Shown here piece after piece: positions 1 through 8,534 of a DNA stretch of 64,000 bases; the stretch's first letter is position 1, and the number at the start of each line of letters is the position of its first letter. The DNA lies in NCBI RefSeq assembly GCF_031458235.1, contig NZ_JAVDYB010000001.1:7196501-7260500 (forward strand). The letters are read 5' to 3'. Made by a program: the position numbers and the translations under genes. Under the pieces are notes generated by a model, which saw only the letters and a list, made by a program, of their open reading frames with translations, did no database searches and was not told where the DNA came from. The DNA is from Catenuloplanes atrovinosus. GTDB taxonomy: Bacteria > Actinomycetota > Actinomycetes > Mycobacteriales > Micromonosporaceae.

Positions 1-2
1 TC

Positions 3-1145
3 GGCGTGGTCGACCTGGCCGCCTTCGACGCCAACGCGGACGCGCTGACCGCCCGCGCGCAGGGCAAGCCGATCCGGGTCGCCGCGAAGTCGGTGCGCTG
101 CCGCGCGCTGCTCGACCGCGTGCTGGCCCGGCCCGGGTGGGAGGGCGTGATGGCGTACACGCTGCCCGAGGCGATCTGGCTGGTCCGCTCCGGGGTCAGC
201 GACGACGTGCTGGTCGCGTACCCGACCGCCGGCCGGGCCGCGCTCGCCGAGCTGGGCGGCGACCCCAAGCTCGCGGCCGCGATCTCGATCATGGCGGACA
301 GTCCGGCGCAGCTCGACCTGATGGACGCGGTCGCCCCGCCCGGCGCGCGCGAGGAGATCCGGGTCTGCCTCGACCTGGACGCGTCCTGGCGCCCGCTCGG
401 CGGCCGGCTGCACGTGGGTGTGCGCCGCTCCCCCGTGCACTCCGCCGCACAGGCCGGTCGGTTCGCCGAGCACGTCGCGCACCGCAAGGGATTCCGACTG
501 GTCGGGCTGATGGCGTACGAGGCACAGATCGCCGGCCTCGGCGACGCACCCCCGCGCCAGGCCGCCCGCGGCGCGATCATCCGCGCCATGCAGAAGCGCT
601 CCGGCGCCGAGTTGCTCCCCCGCCGCATCGCCGCGGTCGCCGCCGTGCGCGAGCTGGCCGACCTCGAGTTCGTCAACGGCGGCGGCACCGGCAGCGTGGC
701 CGCCACCGCACAGGATCCGTCCGTCACCGAGGTCACCGCCGGTTCCGGCCTCTACGGCCCCGCGCTGTTCGACGCGTACCGCGCCTGGCAGCCCGAGCCC
801 GCCGCGTTCTTCGGCCTCTCCGTGGTCCGCCGCCCCGCCGACGGCTTCATCACCGTCCTCGGCGGCGGCTGGGTCGCCTCCGGCCCCGCCGAGAAGAGCC
901 GCCTCCCCCTCCCCTGGCTCCCGGAGGGCCTCGACTACGTCGGCACGGAAGGCCCCGGCGAGGTCCAGACCCCCCTCTCCGGCCCCGCCGCCGCCTCCCT
1001 CCGCCCCGGCGACCGCGTCTGGTTCCGCCACGCCAAAGCCGGCGAACTCTGCGAACACGTCAACGAACTCCACCTGATCGAGAATGACCAGGTGACCGCC
1101 ACGGTCCCCACGTACCGCGGCGAGGGGCACGCTTTCCTGGGCTGA
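3..1145 (+). CDS. Amino acid deaminase/aldolase, alanine-racemase fold (5' partial)
   Basis: The reading frame is open at the left edge, so the true start lies outside the window; about 380 residues are visible. The protein resembles the fold-III PLP family of D-serine dehydratase and D-threonine aldolase. The lysine in the segment RVAAKSVRC (about residue 28 of the visible part) fits the Schiff-base lysine. Near the C-terminus, HAKAGELCEHVNEL carries the His and Cys that bind a divalent metal in D-serine dehydratases. It probably acts on a cytosolic D-amino acid or beta-hydroxy amino acid. The substrate cannot be read from the sequence, and the neighbours do not help. A repeat element follows the stop closely. 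Confidence 0.8.
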   Translation, partial: GVVDLAAFDANADALTARAQGKPIRVAAKSVRCRALLDRVLARPGWEGVMAYTLPEAIWLVRSGVSDDVLVAYPTAGRAALAELGGDPKLAAAISIMADSPAQLDLMDAVAPPGAREEIRVCLDLDASWRPLGGRLHVGVRRSPVHSAAQAGRFAEHVAHRKGFRLVGLMAYEAQIAGLGDAPPRQAARGAIIRAMQKRSGAELLPRRIAAVAAVRELADLEFVNGGGTGSVAATAQDPSVTEVTAGSGLYGPALFDAYRAWQPEPAAFFGLSVVRRPADGFITVLGGGWVASGPAEKSRLPLPWLPEGLDYVGTEGPGEVQTPLSGPAAASLRPGDRVWFRHAKAGELCEHVNELHLIENDQVTATVPTYRGEGHAFLG

Positions 1146-1148
1146 TCT

Positions 1149-1262
1149 TCCTTCTCCCACTCCCGGCGGGGCCGCTTGCCGCACGCTCCCGCGGGCCAAC
1201 CTCCGGCTCCCCTCCGACTCCGCTGACGCTCCGCTCCGGTCCGCCGTCCGGAGCCGGTGCCG
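1149..1262 (+). repeat. 3'-associated repeat element, copy A
   Basis: This copy starts four bases after the stop of the upstream gene. It shares the core GCTCCCGCGGGC and a run of CTCCGACTCCGCT-type sequence with the reverse complement of 1700-1833. The core also matches 24849-24965 and the reverse complement of 46345-46390. It has the same orientation as the gene it follows. I do not recognise it as a named repeat family. Confidence 0.65.
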
Positions 1263-1416
1263 CCGCCGGCCCCTGACAACCCCCACCGGCACTGCCGCCA
1301 CCCGCGCCGGTCCATCGCTCCGGTTGCGGGGCGAGGGCGGTCCCGGGCGTTGGCACCGGGCGCTCCGCGCCCGAATCTCGTCTTGTCGAGAGCGCGGCCG
1401 TACGTCCATTGCGACG

Positions 1417-1469
1417 TTGTGAGCCTCAGGCACGTCATTCTCGCCGAATAAGGTGCCTGAGGCTCACAA
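1417..1469. repeat. Perfect 17-bp inverted repeat
   Basis: The left arm TTGTGAGCCTCAGGCAC (1417-1433) and the right arm GTGCCTGAGGCTCACAA (1453-1469) are exact reverse complements around a 19-base loop. After one mismatch, three more bases pair on each side. There is no T-tract, so it is not a classical intrinsic terminator. It could be a bidirectional terminator between the two convergent genes, an operator, or the remains of a small inverted-repeat element. Confidence 0.8.
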
Positions 1470-1699
1470 AGTCGGTCACCAGCACATTCGCGTGCGGGAT
1501 CTGTCGGGGGGACGTCGATGGGGCTGCCTTATGCCGGCGTGGCGTCGCATCGGGGAGATGACGTTGGCCGTCCAGGTTTTGCCCAGGCAGCACTGAGGCG
1601 CGGGGCGTTGTGGCCGGAGGCGCGCAGACCCCGGGAATCACGACCACGGCGGATCCGGCGCCGGCGAGGGTGGCCGGAAGCCGGTGGTTGTGGGTGGGG

Positions 1700-1833
1700 G
1701 CCGCGGAACTGGCTCCGGCGCGGTGACCGGAGCGGAGCGCTAGCGGAGTCGGAGGACGCCGCGCGGTTTGCCCGCGGGAGCGTGCGGGGAATGAGCCGCC
1801 GGAAGCGGGAATATCAAGATTTTTCGGGTTTGA
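1700..1833 (-). repeat. 3'-associated repeat element, copy B
   Basis: On the minus strand this matches copy A over about 110 bp at roughly three quarters identity by eye. It lies downstream of the TetR stop, in the TetR direction, about 55 bp beyond it. Its start (CCCGAAAAATC... ATATTCCCGCT) is closest to copy C at 24849. Confidence 0.65.
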
Positions 1834-1887
1834 TGAGATTCGGCGGGGGCGCGGTTGTGGTCGAACCCCCGCCCGGTTTTCAGTTTT

Positions 1888-2517
1888 TCAGACGCCGACG
1901 TGCGATTGGAGGTAGTCGCGGATCAGCGTCTTGGACTCCTGGATGATCTGCGTGTCGCCGTCGGGGTCGCGGCGGAACGCGAGCTTGATCAGGGAGTCGG
2001 CCGTGGTGACCGCGATCTCCAGTGCGAAACGGAGCTTGGGCGTGTCCGCGACGGCGAACTGCTCGTGCAGGACCTCGGCGATGCGGTTGGCGATGACCAC
2101 GTTGTTGTCGCGTTCCTCGTCCAGCAGGTGCACGTCGACGACGTCGCCGAAGTGCAGCGTGCGGAAACCGGCGACGGTCCGGTGCATGCCGATGAACTCG
2201 TCTATCGCGGCGTCCACCCCGTCCCACCACTGGGCGAGGTTCCCGGCGGCGAACCGGGCGGACAGCCGCTCGAGGTAGGCCTCCATGTTGCGCAGGGCGA
2301 GCGCCTGCACGATGGCCCGCTTGTCGGGGAAGAACTGGTAGACCGACCCGATCGCCACCTCGGCGCGCTCGGCGAGCAGGGTCGTGGTCAGTCCCTCATA
2401 TCCGACCTCGTCGACAAGCTCGGCGCAGGCGTCGAGCATGCGCTGGACTCGCGCTACGCTGCGTCCTTGAACAGGTACGCGACGTAGGGGTCCGGCGGTG
2501 ACAGCTGTTGTCGACAC
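1888..2517 (-). CDS. TetR/AcrR-family transcriptional regulator
   Basis: A protein of 209 residues with an N-terminal TetR helix-turn-helix at about residues 17-62; the segment ending VAIGSVYQFFPDKRAIV is the typical recognition helix. The C-terminal ligand-binding half is divergent, so no ligand is predicted. A longer TTG start at 2526 exists. The GTG at 2517 is preferred because AAAGGGAG sits nine bases upstream of it, whereas that site abuts the TTG. The gene diverges from the FAD oxidase at 2653 across about 135 bp and is a natural candidate to repress that gene and itself. A member of repeat family A-D follows it. Confidence 0.85.
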   Translation of the reverse strand: MSTTAVTAGPLRRVPVQGRSVARVQRMLDACAELVDEVGYEGLTTTLLAERAEVAIGSVYQFFPDKRAIVQALALRNMEAYLERLSARFAAGNLAQWWDGVDAAIDEFIGMHRTVAGFRTLHFGDVVDVHLLDEERDNNVVIANRIAEVLHEQFAVADTPKLRFALEIAVTTADSLIKLAFRRDPDGDTQIIQESKTLIRDYLQSHVGV

Positions 2518-2652
2518 GCGTCGCAACTCCCTTTCGGCAGAGAGAAAACAAAGGTTACTCGGCTTAACGAGCGAGTGGCCGCAAGGTGTTTACTCTCCGT
2601 CTCCGTGCTGATATGAATTCAACTCACGTTAGGTGTGACCCTGGGGGACGCC
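2518..2652. promoter_or_regulatory. Divergent promoter region, TetR / FAD oxidase
   Basis: This spacer is shared by divergent genes and is much richer in A+T than its surroundings. It contains ACTCG...CGAGT half-sites around GGCTTAACGAG at about 2554-2573, which could be the TetR operator. Promoter elements cannot be fixed with certainty. Confidence 0.4.
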
Positions 2653-3972
2653 ATGACCCGCACAGCACCGGCACCGACTCCGACGTGGTCCAACTGGGCC
2701 GGTAACCAGCAGGTCAGGCCCGTGCGGGTAACGATGCCGGTGAGCACCGACGAGGTGTGCGTCCTCGTCCAGGATGCCGCCAGGGAAGGGCGCCGCGTCA
2801 AGCCCGTGGGCACCGGTCACTCGTTCACGTCGGCCGCCGTGGCGGAGGACATCCAGGTGGATCTGCGCCGGATGTCCGGGCTGGTGTCGGTGGACCGGGA
2901 GGCGCGGCTGGCCACGGTGCAGGCCGGGATCGATCTCTGCCGGCTCAACGACGAGCTGGCCACGCACGGGCTGGCCATGCCGAACCTGGGCGACATCAAC
3001 GTGCAGACCGTCGCCGGGGCCATCTCCACCGGCACGCACGGGACCGGCGCCGGCTACGGCTGCCTCTCCACGTTCGTGGAGGCGTTGACGCTGGTCACCG
3101 GCGCCGGCGAGGTGCTGCGCTGCTCCGCCACGGAGAACCCGGACGTGTTCGCCGCCGCCCGCGTCGGGATCGGCGCACTCGGCGTCATCACCGAGGTCAC
3201 GCTGCGCTGCGCGGACGCGTTCGTGCTCCGCGCGCACGAGACGCCGGCGCTGCTCGCGGACGTGCTGGCCAGCCTGGACGACCGGATCGGCGGGAACGAC
3301 CACTTCGAGTTCTACTGGTACCCGTACACCGACCGGGTGCAGGCCAAGACCAACAACCGGGTGCCGCTGGACGACGCGCCGCTCAGCCGGTTCCGCGCCT
3401 GGCTGGACGACGAGTTCCTGTCCAACACGGTGTACGCGGGGGCCTGCCGCCTCGGCCGGGCCATTCCCGCGTTCGTCCCGGCCGTCCAGGCCGTCTCCGC
3501 CCGCGCGCTCACCGAACGCACCTACACTGCCCGGTCCGACCGGGTGTTCTGCACGCCGCGCCGGGTGCGGTTCACCGAGATGGAGTACGGCGTGCCCCGG
3601 GCGGCGCTGCCGGAGGCGCTGACCGCGTTGCAGCGGATCGTGGCGTCGCTGCCGTTCAAGGTGCAGTTCCCGGTCGAGATCCGGTTCACCGCGCCGGACG
3701 ACATCTGGCTCTCCCACGGGTACGGCCGCGAGTCCGCCTACCTGGCCATCCACCAGTACGTGGGCGCGCCGTACGAGCCGTACTTCCGCGCGTTCGAGCG
3801 GGTCGCGGCGTCACTGGGCGGGCGGCCGCACTGGGGCAAGCTCCACTACCGCGACGCGGACTCGCTGCGCCCGGCCTACCCGCGCTTCGACGACTTCCTG
3901 ACGGTCCGCGACCGCCTCGACCCGTCCCGCACCTTCCAGAACGACTACACGGCCCGGGTGCTCGGCGCCTGA
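2653..3972 (+). CDS. FAD-linked oxidase, D-arabinono-1,4-lactone/L-gulonolactone oxidase family
   Basis: A protein of 439 residues. The N-terminal half is a VAO/PCMH-type FAD-binding domain, with GTGHSFTS and, further on, GAISTGTHGTG as the usual pyrophosphate-binding segments. The C-terminal half ends with the HWGK motif typical of aldonolactone oxidases (HWGKLHYRDADSLRPAYPRF). It should oxidise a sugar lactone or sugar alcohol; the exact substrate is not visible. The start is ATG 2653 because GGGGG lies 4-8 bases upstream; an upstream in-frame GTG at 2635 lacks such a site. It diverges from the TetR gene and converges with topA, leaving 24 bp between the stops. Confidence 0.85.
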   Translation: MTRTAPAPTPTWSNWAGNQQVRPVRVTMPVSTDEVCVLVQDAAREGRRVKPVGTGHSFTSAAVAEDIQVDLRRMSGLVSVDREARLATVQAGIDLCRLNDELATHGLAMPNLGDINVQTVAGAISTGTHGTGAGYGCLSTFVEALTLVTGAGEVLRCSATENPDVFAAARVGIGALGVITEVTLRCADAFVLRAHETPALLADVLASLDDRIGGNDHFEFYWYPYTDRVQAKTNNRVPLDDAPLSRFRAWLDDEFLSNTVYAGACRLGRAIPAFVPAVQAVSARALTERTYTARSDRVFCTPRRVRFTEMEYGVPRAALPEALTALQRIVASLPFKVQFPVEIRFTAPDDIWLSHGYGRESAYLAIHQYVGAPYEPYFRAFERVAASLGGRPHWGKLHYRDADSLRPAYPRFDDFLTVRDRLDPSRTFQNDYTARVLGA

Positions 3973-3996
3973 CCCGCGGGCCAGGCGCCGGTCCGG

Positions 3997-6840
3997 TCAG
4001 GAGGCGTCGGTGGTGGCCTTGGCGGGCGCGGCCTTCTTGGCGGGCGCCTTCTTCGCGGCGGTCGCCTTCTTGGCCGCGGTGGCCTTCTTCGCGGTGGTCG
4101 CCTTCTTCGTGGCGGTCTTCTTCGTGGCGGTGGCCTTCTTCGCCGGGGTCGCCTCGCCGTCCGCCGCCTTCTTCGCCGGGGCCTTCTTCGCGGCGCGCTT
4201 GCGGGCCGGGGCCGGACCCTTGGCGCGCTTCTCGGCGAGCATCTCGGAGGCCTCCTCCAGCGTGAGGGCCTCCACGGTCTGGCTGCGGCGCAGCGATGCG
4301 TTGAACTCGCCGTCCGTCACGTACGGCCCGAACCGGCCGTCCTTGATGACCAGCGGCTTCTCGGTGGCCGGGTCGACGCCCATCTCGCGCAGCGGCGGCG
4401 CGGCGGCCCGGCGGGCACCGCGCGTCTTAGGCTGGGAGAACAGCTCCATCGCGCGGTCGAGCGTGACCGTGAAGATCTGCTCCTCGTTCTCCAGCGAGCG
4501 GGAGTCGTCGCCCTTCTTCACGTACGGCCCGTAGCGGCCGGAGAGCGCGAAGACCTCCACGCCGTCCGGGGCCACGCCGACCAGGCGGGGCAGCGAGAGC
4601 AGGCGCAGCGCGTCGGCCAGCGTCAGCTCGTCCGGCTTCTGGCTGCTGAACAGCGAGGAGTTCTTGTCGCCGCTGGACACGTACGGCCCGAAGCGGCCGG
4701 ACTTGAGCAGCACCGGCTCGCCGGTCTCCGGGTGCTCGCCGAGCTTGCGCTCACCGCTGCCGCCGCCGAGGAACAGCTCGTCGACCTTCTCCGGGGTGAG
4801 CTCGTCCGGGGCCAGCGCCTCGGGGATGGAGACGCGGCCCTCGTCGGAGGAGTCGGCCGGCTCCTCCGTGTGGTGCGTGCGCTGCAGGTACGGCCCGTAG
4901 CGGCCGACCCGGACCACGACGTCGCGGCCCTCGTCGTCGCGGAACAGCGGGATCGAGTTGACGCTGCGCGCGTCGATCTCCGCCAGGTTCTCCGTGACCA
5001 GCTTCTTCAGGCCGCCGGCCCGAGCGATCGACGCCTCGGCGCCGGCACCGCTGCCGAAGTAGAACGCGGTGAGGAAGTCCGCGGACCGGGCGTCGCCGCC
5101 GGCGATCTCGTCGAGCTGGTTCTCCATCGCGGCGGTGAAGTTGTAGTCGACCAGGCCGGGGTAGTGCCGCTCCAGCAGGCCCACCACCGCGAACGCCAGG
5201 AACGACGGAATCATCGCCTGGCCGCGCTTGGTCACGTACCCACGGTCCTGGATGGTCTGCATGATCGACGCGTACGTGGAGGGGCGCCCGATGCCCAGTT
5301 CCTCCAGCGCCTTGACCAGCGAGGCCTCCGTGTACCGGGACGGCGGCTGGGTGGTGTGGCCGACCGCGTCCAACTGCTCCGCGGTCAGCGGCTGGTCCTT
5401 GACCAGGTTGGGCAGGCGGCGCTCGGCGTCCTCGGCCTCCGCGTTCTCGTCGTCGGAGGACTCGACGTAGGCGCGCAGGAAGCCGGGGTCGGTGATGGTC
5501 TTGCCGGTGGCGCCGAAGTCGGCCTCCTCGCCGGCGCTGGAGACCGCGCGGATGCGCACCGAGACGGAGGAGCCGACCGCGTCGGTCATCTGGGACGCGA
5601 TGGTGCGCCGCCAGATCAGCTCGTAGAGCTTGTACTCCTCCGTGGTCAGCTCGTTGGCCACCTCGCCGGGCGTGCGGAACACGTCGCCGGCCGGGCGGAT
5701 CGCCTCGTGCGCCTCCTGCGCGTTCTTCACCTTGCCGGTGTAGCGGCGCGGCTGCGGCGGCACGCTGGACGGCCCGTACAGCTCCGCGATCTGGCTGCGG
5801 GCGGCGGAGAGCGCGGACTCGGAGAGGTTCACCGAGTCGGTACGCATGTAGGTGATGTAGCCGTTCTCGTACAGCCGCTGCGCGGTGCGCATGGTCTGCT
5901 GCGAGCTGGAGCGCAGCTTGCGCGCCGCCTCCTGCTGGAGCGTGGAGGTGATGAACGGCGCGTACGGGCGGCGCCGGTACGGCTTCTCCTCCACGCGGGT
6001 GACTTGGAAAGGCCGCCCGTCGAGGCGGGCGGCCAGGCCGCGGGCTCCGTCCCCGTCGAGGTGGATCACCCCGGCGCCGGGCCGCACCCGCCCGGTGGTC
6101 GGCTCGAAGTCCTTGCCGGTGGCGACGCGGTCCCCGTTCAGCGCGATGAGCGTGGCGTTGAAGGTGCGCGGGCCCTCGACCTGGCCGGTGACGGCGAGGC
6201 GGGCCAGGATGTCCCAGTACTCCGCGGTGCGGAACGCCATGCGCTGCCGCTCGCGCTCGACCACGATGCGGGTGGCGACGGACTGCACGCGGCCCGCGGA
6301 GAGACCGGTGCGCACCTTCTTCCACAGCACCGGGGAGACCTCGTAGCCGTAGAGCCGGTCCAGGATGCGGCGGGCCTCCTGCGCGTCGACCAGGTCGCGG
6401 TCGAGCTCGCGCGGGTTCGCCACGGCGGCCTGGATGGCGGGCCGGGTGATCTCGTGGAAGACCATCCGCCGGACCGGGACCTTCGGCTTCAGCGTCTCGA
6501 TCAGGTGCCAGGCGATGGCCTCGCCCTCGCGGTCCTCATCCGTGGCGAGCAGGACCTCGTCGACGTCCTTGACCAGCGAGCGGAGCTTGGTGACCTGCTT
6601 CTTCCGGTCGGGGGAGACGACGTAGAGCGCGGTGAAGCCGTTGTCCACGTCGACGCCGAGCCGGGCCCACGGCTTGTCCTCGTATCCGGACGGGACCTCG
6701 GCGGCGTTGCGGGGCAGGTCGCGCACGTGCCCGAAGCTGGCCTCGACGACGTAGCCCGGGCCAAGGTAGCCCGAGATCGTCTTAGCCTTCGCCGGTGACT
6801 CGACGATGACCAGACGGGTGCTCTTGGCGTTGCTCGGCAC
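3997..6840 (-). CDS. topA: DNA topoisomerase I (type IA)
   Basis: A protein of 947 residues that relaxes negative supercoils through a 5'-phosphotyrosine intermediate. The Toprim domain starts at VIVESPAKAKTI (about 11-22), and the acidic metal site is DEDREGEAIAWH (101-112). The catalytic tyrosine is in ITYMRTDS (about Tyr331). Several repeats with KDGRFGPYV or GRYGPYV follow in the C-terminal half. The end is a Lys/Ala/Pro-rich tail of about 80 residues built on PAKKA-like units, a known feature of actinobacterial TopA that binds DNA and aids processivity. M. tuberculosis Rv3646c occupies the same position relative to the helicase and tad genes. Confidence 0.97.
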   Translation of the reverse strand: MPSNAKSTRLVIVESPAKAKTISGYLGPGYVVEASFGHVRDLPRNAAEVPSGYEDKPWARLGVDVDNGFTALYVVSPDRKKQVTKLRSLVKDVDEVLLATDEDREGEAIAWHLIETLKPKVPVRRMVFHEITRPAIQAAVANPRELDRDLVDAQEARRILDRLYGYEVSPVLWKKVRTGLSAGRVQSVATRIVVERERQRMAFRTAEYWDILARLAVTGQVEGPRTFNATLIALNGDRVATGKDFEPTTGRVRPGAGVIHLDGDGARGLAARLDGRPFQVTRVEEKPYRRRPYAPFITSTLQQEAARKLRSSSQQTMRTAQRLYENGYITYMRTDSVNLSESALSAARSQIAELYGPSSVPPQPRRYTGKVKNAQEAHEAIRPAGDVFRTPGEVANELTTEEYKLYELIWRRTIASQMTDAVGSSVSVRIRAVSSAGEEADFGATGKTITDPGFLRAYVESSDDENAEAEDAERRLPNLVKDQPLTAEQLDAVGHTTQPPSRYTEASLVKALEELGIGRPSTYASIMQTIQDRGYVTKRGQAMIPSFLAFAVVGLLERHYPGLVDYNFTAAMENQLDEIAGGDARSADFLTAFYFGSGAGAEASIARAGGLKKLVTENLAEIDARSVNSIPLFRDDEGRDVVVRVGRYGPYLQRTHHTEEPADSSDEGRVSIPEALAPDELTPEKVDELFLGGGSGERKLGEHPETGEPVLLKSGRFGPYVSSGDKNSSLFSSQKPDELTLADALRLLSLPRLVGVAPDGVEVFALSGRYGPYVKKGDDSRSLENEEQIFTVTLDRAMELFSQPKTRGARRAAAPPLREMGVDPATEKPLVIKDGRFGPYVTDGEFNASLRRSQTVEALTLEEASEMLAEKRAKGPAPARKRAAKKAPAKKAADGEATPAKKATATKKTATKKATTAKKATAAKKATAAKKAPAKKAAPAKATTDAS

Positions 6841-7149
6841 GTTACTCCTGACCTCGGTGGATCCCCTGCGAGTGGATCGCGGCGTCTATCGGCGGCTGAC
6901 TGCGCGCGGGTCGGATCGGCCACGGCTGATCATGCGCGCCGCTGCGCCGACCGATCCACGGTAACGCGGTCTGTGGCCGGCGGGTCGCGCGGGACCGTCG
7001 GCTCCCCACGCTACCGGGCCACCGGCGCCATGGATCGGCAACGCCGTCCGAGCGACCGCTGTTCCCCCCAACGGTGTCCGCTGCCGGAAAACGTCGGCAC
7101 GGACCAGCACCATCGTGCCGGTCTATGTGTCGGTCCTCCAGTCACCGTA
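6841..7149. other. Spacer upstream of topA, no gene seen
   Basis: This spacer separates topA from the 3' end of the hypothetical gene at 7180. I see no conserved coding frame and no RNA gene. It must hold the topA promoter on the minus strand, but no -10/-35 pair stands out. Confidence 0.5.
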
Positions 7150-7169
7150 ACTGTCGGAGATTAGACAGT
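7150..7169. promoter_or_regulatory. Inverted repeat ACTGTC-8-GACAGT
   Basis: Perfect 6-bp arms (7150-7155, 7164-7169) surround the AT-rich spacer GGAGATTA, 11 bases beyond the stop of the minus-strand gene at 7180. It could be a weak terminator for that gene or a protein-binding site. Confidence 0.4.
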
Positions 7170-7179
7170 ACACCGGGGG

Positions 7180-7827
7180 TCAGGAGGGCCACGCGGACTC
7201 CGGCGCGGCGTCCGGACGTTCGCCGACCAGGTCGGCGAGGCGGGCGATCCGGCGGCGGCCGGAGATGCGCAGTCCCGGCTCACCGTCCGGCGGCGTGGTG
7301 AGCCGGCTGGGCAGTCCGGCGGCGTGCAGCGCGGCGCGGACGATCTCCCAGACCGGCTCGTCGTCGCGGCCGAGCCGCAGCACGTACCCGGAGGCGTCGG
7401 GCGCGCCCGCGGCGGCGACCCAGAGCCGGAGCCGGAAGCCGTTGAGGAAGAACGCGCGCGGCGGGCGCTTGGGGTCGCCCGGCTCGCGCAGCCAGGCGCG
7501 GCCGAGCGGCATCAGCGTGGTGGCGTACGCGGTGCGCACCTCCAGCCGCTCGTCCTCCGTGCGCGACCAGGTCGCCTGCAGACCGCGGCGGGTGATCTCG
7601 GGGACCAGCACGTGCACCCGCCACGGCTCGGCGACGGTCACCGAGACCCGCGCGGTGCCTCCCATCCGGACGATCTCCCCCGGCCCGGCGAGCAGCCCGG
7701 CCAGGTCCGCGACGCCCGGATCGTGCGCCTCCACCCCGAAGAGCGTGGGCTGGTCTCCCCGGCCGCCGCCCCGGCCACCCTCCCCCGAGTCGGCCGAAGG
7801 CCGTCCCTCCTCAGGGTCTTGATCCAT
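7180..7827 (-). CDS. Conserved hypothetical protein
   Basis: A soluble protein of 215 residues. After a Gly/Asp-rich N-terminus it contains PTLFGVEAHDPGVADLAGLL, then a mixed alpha/beta region, and ends with ISGRRRIARLADLVGERPD. I have seen similar proteins in Micromonosporaceae beside topA, but I do not recognise a domain with a known function. The frame stays open to 7920. ATG 7827 is chosen because the extra 31 residues overlap a repeated motif (7861-7892) and look unconserved. It lies upstream of topA on the same strand. Confidence 0.65.
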   Translation of the reverse strand: MDQDPEEGRPSADSGEGGRGGGRGDQPTLFGVEAHDPGVADLAGLLAGPGEIVRMGGTARVSVTVAEPWRVHVLVPEITRRGLQATWSRTEDERLEVRTAYATTLMPLGRAWLREPGDPKRPPRAFFLNGFRLRLWVAAAGAPDASGYVLRLGRDDEPVWEIVRAALHAAGLPSRLTTPPDGEPGLRISGRRRIARLADLVGERPDAAPESAWPS

Positions 7828-7860
7828 GTTTCTCGGCGCACCCCGCCGCCGCCCCTTTTC

Positions 7861-7892
7861 AAGATCAAGATCTTGCGGGGGTACGTCCGGGA
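7861..7892. repeat. AAGATCAAGATC motif, copy 1
   Basis: AAGATCAAGATCTTG is followed by CGGGGGTACGTCCGGG. A closely similar block lies at 11166-11201, where four extra bases separate the two parts. This copy is 34-65 bp upstream of the chosen start of the gene at 7180-7827. Confidence 0.5.
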
Positions 7893-7921
7893 GTCCCGGG
7901 ATCGGCGGGTTGACCGACACC

Positions 7922-8455
7922 TCAACGGCACTCCGGCACCTGGTCGAAGGCCTCGCGAAGCTCCTCCGACTTCAACGACGACGTGTCCAGCGCGGTCTTG
8001 TCGTACTCCGTGTCGAGCGTGGCGACCACCTGCTCAACCCCGGCGTAGAACGCGTCCGCCTTCGTAGTGTCCAGCGCCTTGACGCCGGTCAGCGCATTGT
8101 CGTAGGCGGCGCGCACGCCCTCCAGCGACGTCAGGAAGCCCTTCGCCACGCTCTCGCCGTCCTCCACGTCCGGCACGCCGGCCCGCTCGACGCCCTGGCG
8201 CGCGGTCTCGCTGGCGTCCCTGGCCCCCTGGAACAGCCGCGCCAGGTTCTCCTGGGCGGCGCTCGGCGTGGTCTCCGCGCTCATCTGCTGCTGGGCGCGG
8301 GTGGTCAGCGTGCTTATCTCGGTGCGCCACGGGCCCAGCGCCTGGCAGACCGCGGACGCCCACGCCTGGGGCGTGGCGCCACCGCCGCAGCCGGCGGAGA
8401 GCAGAAGGAATGAGGTGAGGACCGCGGTGATGGACACCATGCGGGGGGTGCGCAT
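7922..8455 (-). CDS. Secreted lipoprotein, function unknown
   Basis: A protein of 177 residues with a lipoprotein signal: a short basic start, the hydrophobic stretch MVSITAVLTSFLLL and the lipobox LSAGC, with the lipidated Cys at about residue 22. The mature part is mostly alpha-helical with two further Cys (VCQAL and the C-terminal PECR) that could form a disulfide. No catalytic motif is visible; binding or scaffold roles on the outer face of the membrane are possible. The start ATG 8455 is chosen because it places the signal peptide at the N-terminus; the upstream frame is Arg-rich and implausible. It lies downstream of hppA on the same strand. Confidence 0.75.
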   Translation of the reverse strand: MRTPRMVSITAVLTSFLLLSAGCGGGATPQAWASAVCQALGPWRTEISTLTTRAQQQMSAETTPSAAQENLARLFQGARDASETARQGVERAGVPDVEDGESVAKGFLTSLEGVRAAYDNALTGVKALDTTKADAFYAGVEQVVATLDTEYDKTALDTSSLKSEELREAFDQVPECR

Positions 8456-8534
8456 GGAGAGCAGCGTACGACTGCGGGCCGTGCGCGCGCGATGCCGCCG
8501 GGGAGCATGCCGGCTCCCCGGCGGCATCACCACG

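Larger units (their letters stand above)
1146..1887. other. Repeat-rich spacer without a gene
   Basis: These 742 bp lie between the stop of the deaminase-like gene and the stop of the convergent TetR gene. Open frames here look like chance products of high GC. The spacer holds two oppositely oriented copies of a repeat of about 110 bp (1149-1262 and 1700-1833) that flank a perfect 17-bp palindrome (1417-1469). Confidence 0.7.

Noticed and set aside
1146-1887. Insertion sequence in the repeat-rich spacer
   Set aside because: No transposase fragment and no target-site duplication could be seen.
4010-6798. Long open frames on the plus strand opposite topA
   Set aside because: They mirror topA codons, have no ribosome binding sites and give Val/Leu/Arg-biased translations; topA itself is unmistakable.
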